This document shows, piece after piece, positions 23,381 through 30,438 of a stretch of 31,466 nucleotides of DNA. Position numbers and translations under genes: made by a program. The DNA is taken from contig CAAGLF010000103.1 of NCBI GenBank assembly GCA_900770705.1, positions 1-31,466 on the forward strand. Reading direction: 5' to 3'. Each line of letters opens with the position of its first letter. Position 1 is the stretch's first letter. Under the pieces are notes generated by a model. The model was not told the DNA's origin, did no database searches, and saw nothing but the letters and a program-made list of their open reading frames with translations. Source of the stretch: Bacteroidaceae bacterium. GTDB taxonomy: Bacteria > Bacteroidota > Bacteroidia > Bacteroidales > Bacteroidaceae.

Positions 23381-23485
23381 GTAGCTCCGCGGAACTTCTG
23401 CGGCGAAAAGAAAAACTTTCGCGGCGGAAGGAAAAATTTCCGCCGCAGAAATTTTTCCTTCCGCCGCAGTTCTCCCACCACCTAC
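23381..23485. repeat. Palindromic modular repeat, copy 7 (divergent promoter region)
   Basis: Words CTGCGGCGAAAAG, TCGCGGCGGAAGG, CCGCCGCAGAAA, CCGCCGCAG at a pitch of 20-22 bp. A 19-bp inverted repeat pairs the second and fourth blocks. The ends read GTAGCTCCGCGGAACTTC (left) and, inward on the minus strand, GTAGGTGGTGGGAGAACTGC (right). It lies between two divergent genes and ends about 18 bases before the mnmG -33 element, so it cannot serve as a 3'-end terminator for either flanking gene. Nothing else was recognised in the 23130-23556 spacer besides the two promoters. Confidence 0.9.
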
Positions 23486-23503
23486 CCAGATAGCCTCGCG
23501 GCA

Positions 23504-23534
23504 TTGCTCACGTAGGAAAAAATGTGTACTTTTG
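23504..23534 (+). promoter_or_regulatory. mnmG promoter
   Basis: TTG (23504-23506), 20 bases, then TACTTTTG (23527-23534) fits the Bacteroidetes -33/-7 pattern. The predicted leader before the mnmG ATG is about 16 bases. Confidence 0.7.
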
Positions 23535-23556
23535 CCGGCAACAAAACACCGACAGA

Positions 23557-25440
23557 ATGCCAACTCCCGACTTCCATTACGATGTCATCGTGGTCGGAGC
23601 AGGTCACGCCGGCTGCGAAGCTGCCACGGCAGCCGCAGGAATGGGCGCCAAGACCTGCCTCGTAACGATGGATATGAACAAAATCGCACAAATGAGCTGC
23701 AACCCCGCCATCGGCGGCATTGCAAAAGGACAAATCGTGCGAGAAGTCGACGCGCTGGGCGGTTTCAGCGGAATTGTCACGGACCAAACCGCTCTTCAGT
23801 TCCGTATGCTCAACCGTTCCAAGGGCCCCGCTATGTGGAGCCCGCGGGCGCAATGCGACAGAAGCCTCTTCATCAAGACCTGGAGGCACATCGTCGAAAA
23901 TACGCCCCGGCTCCACATCTGGCAGGACGAGGCCGTAGAAATTCTCACGAAAAGCGGCAAAGTCTGCGGCCTGCGCACAGCCTGGGGCGCCGAGTTCAGC
24001 GCACGCTGCGTGGTCATCACGGCCGGAACCTTCCTGCGCGGACTCATGCACGTGGGAAAACGAAAAATTCCGGGCGGAAGATGCGCCGAACCTGCAGCCG
24101 CATTCCTGACCGAATCAATCGAAAGTCTGGGCATCCGCAGCGCACGAATGAAGACCGGCACTCCCGTCCGAATCGACAAGCGCAGCGTTCATCTCGACGA
24201 GATGGAAGAGCAGCCGGGAGAGCAGGACTTCCACCGCTTCTCGTTCATCGGTGCGCCCAGACCGCTCCCTCAACTTCCGTGCTGGACGTGCAGCACCAAT
24301 GCCGCCGTTCACGAGAAACTCAGGTCGGCACTGGCAGACTCTCCCCTCTACAACGGACAAATTCAGAGTATAGGACCACGCTATTGCCCCAGCATAGAAA
24401 CAAAAATAGTCACCTTTGCAGAACGGGACAGCCACCCGCTGTTTCTCGAACCCGAAGGAATAGATACCAACGAGCTCTACCTGAACGGTTTCTCCAGTTC
24501 CCTGCCGATGAACGTGCAGATAGAAGCCCTGAAGTGCATTCCCTGCTTCCGCGACATCGTAGTATTCCGTCCGGGCTACGCAATAGAATATGATTTCTTC
24601 GACCCCACACAGCTTACACACACCTTAGAGGCAAAAGCCGTGGACGGACTTTTTCTCGCAGGACAGGTGAACGGAACTACTGGCTACGAAGAAGCCGCAG
24701 GACAGGGCATTGTGGCCGGCATCAACGCCGCACTGAAGTGCAGCGGCGGCGACAGCACATTCACCCTGCGCCGCGACGAAGCCTACATCGGCGTACTCAT
24801 TGACGACCTTGTGACAAAAGGCGTAGACGAACCCTACAGAATGTTCACCAGCCGCGCGGAATATCGCATACTGCTGCGACAGGACAATGCTGACGCCCGC
24901 CTGACACCAAAAGCTATCGCTTTAGGATTAGCTTCCGCCGAGCGAGAAAAACGATTCTTGCAGAAACAGAAATGTATCGATGGAATCGTAGCATTTTGCC
25001 AAGCGAGAAATGTGAAACCCTCCGAGGCAAACGGCCTTCTATCCGAGCTGGGAAGCACGCCTATGCAAAACGGAGCCAAACTGGCCGACCTCATCAACCG
25101 TCCGGAGGCAACCGTGCGCAATCTGGCGGCCGCCCTACCCGATTTCGCCGAATTCATCGAAAACATCGGCGCCCAAGACGACGAAACTATCGAGGCCGCG
25201 GAAATTTCCCTGAAGTACGCAGGCTACATCGCACGCGAACGCGCCCTTGCCGACAAGATGCAACGCCTGGAGGCCATACCTATCAGGGGGCACTTCGACT
25301 ATTCTACAATCACACAACTCTCCACAGAGGCGAGACAGAAGCTGCAGAAAATAGACCCAGCCACTCTGGCACAGGCCTCGCGCATTCCAGGCGTTTCGCC
25401 AAGCGACATCAGCGTACTCCTCGTGCTCCTCGGACGTTGA
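23557..25440 (+). CDS. mnmG: tRNA uridine-5-carboxymethylaminomethyl modification enzyme MnmG
   Basis: FAD-dependent enzyme that, with MnmE, installs the carboxymethylaminomethyl group on U34 of certain tRNAs (627 aa, normal length; also called gidA). The N-terminal dinucleotide-binding motif VVGAGHAGCEAA (residues 12-23) is followed by the family signature GGIAKGQIVREVDALGG, then GGRCAEPAA, MKTGTPVRID, GLFLAGQVNGTTGYEEAAGQG, and FTSRAEYRILLRQDNAD. The C-terminal helical MnmE- and tRNA-binding part contains RGHFDYSTI. I chose the ATG at 23557, just after the promoter and matching the family N-terminus; an upstream in-frame start overlaps the -7 box. mnmG is near the replication origin in many bacteria, consistent with the parS site 240 bases downstream. 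Confidence 0.98.
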   Translation: MPTPDFHYDVIVVGAGHAGCEAATAAAGMGAKTCLVTMDMNKIAQMSCNPAIGGIAKGQIVREVDALGGFSGIVTDQTALQFRMLNRSKGPAMWSPRAQCDRSLFIKTWRHIVENTPRLHIWQDEAVEILTKSGKVCGLRTAWGAEFSARCVVITAGTFLRGLMHVGKRKIPGGRCAEPAAAFLTESIESLGIRSARMKTGTPVRIDKRSVHLDEMEEQPGEQDFHRFSFIGAPRPLPQLPCWTCSTNAAVHEKLRSALADSPLYNGQIQSIGPRYCPSIETKIVTFAERDSHPLFLEPEGIDTNELYLNGFSSSLPMNVQIEALKCIPCFRDIVVFRPGYAIEYDFFDPTQLTHTLEAKAVDGLFLAGQVNGTTGYEEAAGQGIVAGINAALKCSGGDSTFTLRRDEAYIGVLIDDLVTKGVDEPYRMFTSRAEYRILLRQDNADARLTPKAIALGLASAEREKRFLQKQKCIDGIVAFCQARNVKPSEANGLLSELGSTPMQNGAKLADLINRPEATVRNLAAALPDFAEFIENIGAQDDETIEAAEISLKYAGYIARERALADKMQRLEAIPIRGHFDYSTITQLSTEARQKLQKIDPATLAQASRIPGVSPSDISVLLVLLGR

Positions 25441-25467
25441 CACGAGACTCCCCCGTTTTCCCGTCTC

Positions 25468-25559
25468 GTACATCGGCGAAAGAACTGCGGCAGAAATTTA
25501 AATTTCTACGGAGATAATTTTTCTTTCCGGCCCTGAAATTTTTCCTAAGTCCGAGATAC
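25468..25559. repeat. Palindromic modular repeat, copy 8 (mnmG/apt spacer)
   Basis: Words: CATCGGCGAAAG, CTGCGGCAGAAA, CTACGGAGATA, TTCCGGCCCTGAAA, AAGTCCGAGATA. The centre is a perfect AGAAATTTAAATTTCT palindrome. The left end starts GTACATCGGCGAAAG, as in copy 3; the right tail AAGTCCGAGATAC resembles the tails of copies 5, 6 and 9. It starts 28 bases after the mnmG stop. Confidence 0.85.
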
Positions 25560-25683
25560 TAAAATGCGGCGCCAAAGAAAACATCACGAGCACAGAGAAA
25601 GTAGAGATTCTCTCAAAGGAAGAAAATCCAAACAGCACGACAAAACAACGTTCAAACCGCAGATTTTTCACGGGAAAGCCGAT

Positions 25684-25699
25684 TGTTCCACGTGAAACA
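25684..25699. other. parS site (ParB/Spo0J centromere sequence)
   Basis: TGTTCCACGTGAAACA matches the 16-bp consensus TGTTNCACGTGAAACA at every position. ParB (Spo0J) binds such sites, spreads with CTP and loads SMC, and sites cluster around oriC in most bacteria. It lies between mnmG and apt, 35 bases before the apt ATG, in non-coding sequence. The other CACGTG sequences in the window that I noticed do not match the flanking bases. No parA, parB or DnaA-box cluster is in the window. Confidence 0.85.
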
Positions 25700-25733
25700 A
25701 TAAAAGTAAAACCTAACTCAATTACAATAGAAT

Positions 25734-26270
25734 ATGAAGGCTGACTTATTGCTAAATTGCCTGAGAAACGTGCCCGATTTTCCCAAACCGGGCATACAAT
25801 TCAAGGATGTTTCCACTCTTTTTAAGGATCCGTTCTGCGTTCAAGAGATGTTGGACGAACTGGAGCGCATCTACAAGGACAAAGGCGTCACGAAAATCGT
25901 CGGAATTGAGAGCCGGGGGTTTGTAATGGGCGCAATGCTCGCCGCACGACTGGGCTGCGGTTTCATCATGTGCCGGAAGCCCGGAAAACTGCCGGCAAAA
26001 TCGTACAAAGCTACCTACGAAAAAGAATACGGCACCGACACTATCGAGATTCATACAGACGCCATTTCACCGAAAGACGTCGTACTCATTCACGACGACC
26101 TGCTCGCAACCGGGGGCTCGATGAAAGCGGCAATTGACCTGGTGAAAAAATTCGCCCCTCAGGCCATCTACGTAAATTTCCTCATCGAACTGCGGATGGA
26201 AGGGTTGAAAGGCCGAGAATTCCTGGGCGAAGAAATCCCTATCTCCACCCTACTCACCATCAACGAGTAA
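25734..26270 (+). CDS. apt: Adenine phosphoribosyltransferase
   Basis: Purine salvage enzyme converting adenine and PRPP to AMP and pyrophosphate (178 aa, typical length). N-terminal DFPKPGIQFKDVSTLF is the family signature, GIESRGFVMGA follows, and the PRPP-binding loop VVLIHDDLLATGGSM lies near residues 115-129. It starts a new unit after a 293-base spacer with a palindromic repeat and the parS site. No clear TAnnTTTG box was found just upstream, so its promoter is unresolved. A 51-base hairpin separates it from uvrC, 76 bases downstream. Confidence 0.97.
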   Translation: MKADLLLNCLRNVPDFPKPGIQFKDVSTLFKDPFCVQEMLDELERIYKDKGVTKIVGIESRGFVMGAMLAARLGCGFIMCRKPGKLPAKSYKATYEKEYGTDTIEIHTDAISPKDVVLIHDDLLATGGSMKAAIDLVKKFAPQAIYVNFLIELRMEGLKGREFLGEEIPISTLLTINE

Positions 26271-26277
26271 AAAACAT

Positions 26278-26328
26278 CGGGTGGTACGGCGAAACGGCAA
26301 AAATCTGCCGATGAAACCGTACCACCCG
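26278..26328 (+). terminator. Long hairpin between apt and uvrC (terminator or attenuator)
   Basis: A perfect 12-bp stem CGGGTGGTACGG (26278-26289) with CCGTACCACCCG (26317-26328) encloses a 5-bp nested stem CGGCA/TGCCG. It is followed only by GGCTTTGTATTC, a weak T tract. It ends 17 bases before the uvrC ATG, so it may also regulate uvrC expression. Confidence 0.5.
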
Positions 26329-26345
26329 GCTTTGTATTCAGACGT

Positions 26346-28184
26346 ATGACTACAACCGCAAAGAAAGAGACCGAGGAACACCTGCGGGGGATTGTGCAAA
26401 ACCTGCCGGAAACGCCCGGATGTTACCAATACCTCGACGAACGCGGCACTATCATCTATGTAGGAAAGGCCAAAAACCTGAAACGACGCGTCAGCTCGTA
26501 CTTCAACAAGGATCAGACGAACCTGAAGACACGTATCTTGGTCGGAAAAATCCGGGACATCCGCTACGTTGTCGTCCGGACGGAGCAAGAGGCACTTCTC
26601 TTGGAGAACAATCTGATCAAACGCCACCAACCGCGATATAACGTGCTCCTGAAAGACGGTAAGACCTACCCTTCGATTGCAGTGACAAAGGAATTTCTCC
26701 CCCGTATCTTCCAAACGCGAAACCGCACGCTGAAAGGCGCCACTTTCTTCGGCCCTTACAGCCATATTCCCACGCTGCACGCGCTACTCGACCTCTGCCG
26801 GCAACTTTACCACCCCCGCCCCTGCCGTATGCCGCTGACTGAGGAAGGTCTGGCCGAGGGAAAATACCGCGTGTGCCTGGAATATCACATCAAGCGGTGC
26901 GAAGGGCCGTGCGAGGGGCTGCAACGTCGTCAGGATTACCTCGAAAACATCGAAAACTGCAAGGAAATTCTTCGGGGGCATACGGCAGCGCTCAGCCGCA
27001 GGCTTAAAGAACGGATGATTGCCCTCGCGGAAGAAATGAAGTTTGAGGAAGCGCAGAAAATCAAGGAGAAATACGTACTTATAGAGCAGTACCGCGCCAA
27101 AAGCGAGGTTGTCACCGGTATTTCTGGCGAGATAGACGTCTTCAACATCGAGAGCGAGGAGACGAAGGCATACATCAATTTTCTGCACGTGACGGAAGGC
27201 GCAATTGTGCAGGCCTTCACGTTTGAATACACCAAGAAACTCGATGAAACCGACGAAGAACTGCTCACGCTGGGCGTGGTGGAAATGCGTTCCAAGTACG
27301 AAAGCCGCGCTCCCGAGCTGATACTTCCATTTACCTTGGACCTGCCGGAAAGTTTCGCCCTGCAAACTGTCCCGCAACGGGGAGAGCGCAAAAAACTGCT
27401 GGAATTATCGAAACTCAACGTGAAGCAGTATCGCTTTGACCGGCTGAAACAGGCCGAGAAGCTCAATCCGGAGCAGAAACAGACGCGGATGATGGGCGAG
27501 ATACGCGACTTGCTGAACCTTCCGGGCCTGCCCGTTCGCATCGAGATGTTTGACAACTCCAACCTGCAGGGCACGGATGCCGTGGCAGCCTGCGTGGTTT
27601 TCGAGAAGCTGCGGCCGGCCAAAAAGGAGTACCGGAAATACACTATCAAGACCGTGGAAGGGGCAGACGACTACGCCTCAATGCGCGAAGTAGCGCGCAG
27701 ACGCTACAGCAGGGCCGTCGAAGAGGGCACTCCCCTGCCCAACCTGCTCATTGCCGACGGCGGGGCGGGACAAATGGAGGCGCTGCGCGGCGTCATCCAC
27801 GACGGACTCGGGCTGGAAATCCCCATAGCCGGCCTGGCCAAGGACGAACGCCACCGCACCCGCGCCCTGCTGTACGGAAACCCGCCCCAAACCATCGGAA
27901 TGAAGCCCGACAGCCCGCTTTTTCGCCTTCTCACGAAGCTACAGGACGAGGTACACCGCTTTGCCATCGCCTTCCATCGCGACAAACGCAGCAAACGGCA
28001 GACGGCCTCGGCGCTCGACGGCATTGCAGGCGTGGGAGAAAAGACGAAAGCCTTGCTACTTCGCCATTTCGGCAGCTTTAAACGGGTAAAAGAAGCCGCT
28101 GAGAGCGATTTGCAGAGCCTCTTGGGAGAGAAGCGCGGCAGCAAAGTTTTCGCTGCGCTACGGGCAAAAGAAGGGCGTGCGTAA
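26346..28184 (+). CDS. uvrC: Excinuclease ABC subunit C
   Basis: The dual nuclease of nucleotide excision repair, cutting on both sides of lesions after UvrB loading (612 aa, normal). N-terminal GIY-YIG nuclease (about 18-100): TPGCYQYLDERGTIIYVGKAKNLKRR is split by the conserved Tyr and Gly, then EQEALLLENNLIKRHQPRYN. A UVR (UvrB-binding) motif near 220-250 (ALAEEMKFEEAQKIKEKY). The RNase H-like 5' nuclease domain starts with RIEMFDNSNLQGT and contains LLIADGGAGQMEAL. Tandem helix-hairpin-helix at the end (LDGIAGVGEKTKALLLRHFG). The stop codon TAA (28182-28184) coincides with the first bases of palindromic repeat copy 9. Confidence 0.98.
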   Translation: MTTTAKKETEEHLRGIVQNLPETPGCYQYLDERGTIIYVGKAKNLKRRVSSYFNKDQTNLKTRILVGKIRDIRYVVVRTEQEALLLENNLIKRHQPRYNVLLKDGKTYPSIAVTKEFLPRIFQTRNRTLKGATFFGPYSHIPTLHALLDLCRQLYHPRPCRMPLTEEGLAEGKYRVCLEYHIKRCEGPCEGLQRRQDYLENIENCKEILRGHTAALSRRLKERMIALAEEMKFEEAQKIKEKYVLIEQYRAKSEVVTGISGEIDVFNIESEETKAYINFLHVTEGAIVQAFTFEYTKKLDETDEELLTLGVVEMRSKYESRAPELILPFTLDLPESFALQTVPQRGERKKLLELSKLNVKQYRFDRLKQAEKLNPEQKQTRMMGEIRDLLNLPGLPVRIEMFDNSNLQGTDAVAACVVFEKLRPAKKEYRKYTIKTVEGADDYASMREVARRRYSRAVEEGTPLPNLLIADGGAGQMEALRGVIHDGLGLEIPIAGLAKDERHRTRALLYGNPPQTIGMKPDSPLFRLLTKLQDEVHRFAIAFHRDKRSKRQTASALDGIAGVGEKTKALLLRHFGSFKRVKEAAESDLQSLLGEKRGSKVFAALRAKEGRA

Positions 28185-28272
28185 GTCGGCAGAAATACCT
28201 CGGCCGAAAAAAAATTTTCTGCGGCGAAAAGAAAAATTTCTGCCGAGGAAATCAAAACTTTCTCCGAGATAG
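28181..28272. repeat. Palindromic modular repeat, copy 9 (uvrC/dtd spacer)
   Basis: Words: GTCGGCAGAAA, CCTCGGCCGAAA, TCTGCGGCGAAAAG, TCTGCCGAGG, CTCCGAGATA. Inverted pairs CGGCAGAAAT with ATTTCTGCCG, and CCTCGGC with GCCGAGG, form overlapping alternatives, so more than one fold is possible. The first four bases overlap the uvrC stop. The right tail CTCCGAGATA matches copies 2, 8 and 10. Confidence 0.8.
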
Positions 28273-28367
28273 GGAAACGGACGGGGCAAGAAGCCTTTTC
28301 CGACGGCGAAAAACAGCCTGCAGACGGCATTTCCCCCAAACTTCTGTCGGATAAACGGAAATTTTCT

Positions 28368-28375
28368 TACCTTTG
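28368..28375 (+). promoter_or_regulatory. -7 box of the dtd promoter, nearly at the start codon
   Basis: TACCTTTG fits TAnnTTTG and ends only 7 bases before the dtd ATG (28383). Bacteroidetes transcription usually starts several bases after this box, so the mRNA would be leaderless or nearly so. No clear -33 element. Confidence 0.55.
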
Positions 28376-28382
28376 CCCCACT

Positions 28383-28835
28383 ATGAGAGCAGTGATACAG
28401 CGTGTCAGCAGGGCCTCCGTCAGTGTAGACGGCGACGTCAAAGGCGCCATCGAAGCCGGTCTGCTGATCTTATTGGGCGTCGAGGAGGCTGACGAACCGA
28501 CCGACGCCGAGTGGCTGGCGGGAAAAATTGCCCGCCTACGAATCTTCGACGACGAGTCGGGCGTGATGAACCGGAACATATCGGACATAGGAGGAAGCGC
28601 ATTGGTAATCAGCCAGTTCACTCTCCTTGCCTCCTACAAGAAGGGCAATCGTCCGAGCTACATCCGCGCCGCCGGTCACGAACTGGCTATCCCGATGTAC
28701 GACTACTTCTGCCGGCAGCTCTCCGGCGAGCTCGGCAAAGAGGTGGAGCGCGGCGTTTTCGGCGCCGATATGCAGGTCAGTCTGCTGAACAACGGTCCCG
28801 TGACTATCTGTATGGACACCAGAAACAAAGAATAA
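28383..28835 (+). CDS. dtd: D-aminoacyl-tRNA deacylase
   Basis: Hydrolyses D-aminoacyl-tRNA (and Gly-tRNA-Ala) so that non-L residues are not used in translation (150 aa, full length). N-terminal MRAVIQRVSRASVSVDG is the family start. The two conserved motifs are present: SQFTL in ALVISQFTLLA, and the GxPVT-type cis-Pro motif as NNGPVTICMDT near the C-terminus. First gene of a probable dtd, MazG-like, deoC operon; the next gene starts 14 bases after its stop. Confidence 0.97.
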   Translation: MRAVIQRVSRASVSVDGDVKGAIEAGLLILLGVEEADEPTDAEWLAGKIARLRIFDDESGVMNRNISDIGGSALVISQFTLLASYKKGNRPSYIRAAGHELAIPMYDYFCRQLSGELGKEVERGVFGADMQVSLLNNGPVTICMDTRNKE

Positions 28836-28848
28836 GCCCCCGAAAACT

Positions 28849-29196
28849 ATGACTATCGAAGCTGCACAGCGCGCTGTGGACGACTGGATAAAGACCTACG
28901 GCGTACGCTATTTCAACGAACTTACCAATATGGCCTGCCTCACGGAGGAGGTGGGCGAGTTGGCGCGCGTAATGGCGCGCACCTACGGCGAACAGAGTTT
29001 CAAGGCGGGCGAAAAGCACGATTTGGGTGAGGAAATGGCCGACATCCTATGGGTTCTGTTCTGCTTGGCCAACCAAACGGGCGTCGACCTCACACGGGCA
29101 TTCGAAGCAAGTATGCGGAAAAAGACACAACGCGACGCCACCCGCCATCTCAACAACCCGAAACTGCATACAGACAGCACTGACAATCAGGCATAA
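28849..29196 (+). CDS. MazG-like nucleotide pyrophosphohydrolase
   Basis: A 115-residue all-alpha NTP pyrophosphatase of the MazG/MazG-like group, expected to hydrolyse (d)NTPs or modified nucleotides to the monophosphate and pyrophosphate. The Mg2+-binding motif pair is visible: TEEVGELARV (about 31-40) and LGEEMADILWVL (about 63-74), matching EExxE and ExxD. Single-domain length, unlike the two-domain E. coli MazG. Its place beside dtd and upstream of deoC suggests a role in cleaning the nucleotide pool; the exact substrate is not shown. It follows dtd by 14 bases. Confidence 0.92.
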   Translation: MTIEAAQRAVDDWIKTYGVRYFNELTNMACLTEEVGELARVMARTYGEQSFKAGEKHDLGEEMADILWVLFCLANQTGVDLTRAFEASMRKKTQRDATRHLNNPKLHTDSTDNQA

Positions 29197-29278
29197 GTCG
29201 GCCCCGACCGCAGCTATGTCCCTGCCCGACCGGACTTCCGGCAACCCACGCAAACCAACCAACAAACAACGAGAAAAT

Positions 29279-30214
29279 ATGTCAGAACATTGTCACTGCG
29301 GACACGACCACAGCGCGTCGTCCGCCCACCCCGTCAGCAAATACGAGCAGGCATTCCAAAAATTCGGGCCCATCGGCTCCGACGAGGCCGTACACGCCGC
29401 CGTTTGCCGCCTGATAGAAGAAAACAAGTCGAAGTACGACACGCCGGAAGTGCGAAAGGAACTGCTTGGCACATTGGAACTTACCACGCTGACCGTAACC
29501 GACAGCGATGAAAGCGTGCTACGCCTCACGGAAAAGGTGAACGACTTCACCGACGCCCACCCCGACTTGCCTCACTTGGCGACCATCTGCGTTTACCCCC
29601 GCTTTGCCAAAATTGTGGCTGAGAGCCTCGAAGCCGACGGCGTGGAAGTGGCCTGCGTGAGCGGCGGATTTCCGAGTTCCCAGACCTTTCTGGAAATCAA
29701 GACGGCCGAAACGGCACTGGCCGTGCACGACGGCGCCACGGAAATCGACATGGTGCTGAGCGTGGGCGCCTTCCTCAGCGGCGACTACGAAAGTTGTGCC
29801 GATGAAATCGCCGAAATCAAGGCCGCCTGCGCCGGGAAACCGCTGAAGGTGATACTTGAAACGGGCGCCCTCCAAAGTGCGGAAAACATCCGCCGCGCCT
29901 CGATATTGAGTATCTATGCCGGAGCGGACTTCATCAAGACTTCGACGGGCAAAATCAGTATTGCCGCCACGCCGGAGGCCGCCTACGTGATGTGCCGCAC
30001 CATCCGTGAATACTACAACGAGACCGGCATTAAAATTGGCTTCAAGGCGGCCGGCGGTATCAGCACAGTGGACGACGCCATCGCCTATTATACCATCGTT
30101 CGCGAACTTCTGGGCGAGGAATGGCTTCAGGAAAACCTCTTCCGTATCGGAACGAGCCGCCTTGCCAATCTTTTGGTGCAGGACATCCTCGGAAAAGACG
30201 TGAAACCCTTCTGA
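29279..30214 (+). CDS. deoC: Deoxyribose-phosphate aldolase
   Basis: Class I aldolase that splits 2-deoxyribose-5-phosphate into glyceraldehyde-3-phosphate and acetaldehyde in deoxynucleoside catabolism (311 aa). The Schiff-base lysine is K220 in DFIKTSTGK; the C-terminal FKAAGGIST segment holds the second active-site lysine. ATICVYPRF (101-109) and EIDMVLSVG also match the family. The protein is longer at its N-terminus than short bacterial DeoC forms and begins MSEHCHCGHDHS, a His/Cys-rich start that could bind metal. I chose the ATG at 29279 because an upstream in-frame extension overlaps the MazG-like gene and reads like shadow sequence. The gap to the previous gene is 82 bases with no promoter seen. 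Confidence 0.96.
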   Translation: MSEHCHCGHDHSASSAHPVSKYEQAFQKFGPIGSDEAVHAAVCRLIEENKSKYDTPEVRKELLGTLELTTLTVTDSDESVLRLTEKVNDFTDAHPDLPHLATICVYPRFAKIVAESLEADGVEVACVSGGFPSSQTFLEIKTAETALAVHDGATEIDMVLSVGAFLSGDYESCADEIAEIKAACAGKPLKVILETGALQSAENIRRASILSIYAGADFIKTSTGKISIAATPEAAYVMCRTIREYYNETGIKIGFKAAGGISTVDDAIAYYTIVRELLGEEWLQENLFRIGTSRLANLLVQDILGKDVKPF

Positions 30215-30250
30215 ACCAGCCACTTGCAGACAGAAAGAACAACCGGCCTG

Positions 30251-30364
30251 CGCAGTCGGAAAAACTTCTGCCGCAGAAAGAAAAATTACCTCGGAGATAG
30301 AAAAAAATATCTCCGAGGTAATTTTATTTTTCGGGCCTGAACATACGACCTGGTCCGAGACTGT
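30251..30364. repeat. Palindromic modular repeat, copy 10 (convergent deoC/polyprenyl synthase spacer)
   Basis: Words: TTCTGCCGCAGAAAG, CCTCGGAGATA, TATCTCCGAGG, CGGGCCTGA, GGTCCGAGA. A perfect 18-bp inverted repeat pairs 30282-30299 with 30308-30325 around a mostly A loop. Flanking words GTCGGAAAAACTTC (left) and GGTCCGAGACTG (right) are like the ends of other copies. It lies between convergent genes, where no other terminator was found. Confidence 0.9.
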
Positions 30365-30438
30365 CAAAAAAATGTCCACGCCCCTTTTCCCAAAGAAGCG
30401 CGGACCAAAGTGTTACATTAGACATTGTTTTGTTTGAC

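Noticed and set aside
24040..24062. Other CACGTG sequences as extra parS sites
   Set aside because: The flanking bases do not match the 16-bp consensus.
25564..25695. A 43-codon ORF between mnmG and apt (MRRQRKHHEHRESRD...)
   Set aside because: Very basic, low-complexity sequence, no promoter box in front, and its stop codon lies inside the parS site. It is more likely chance in A-rich spacer DNA.
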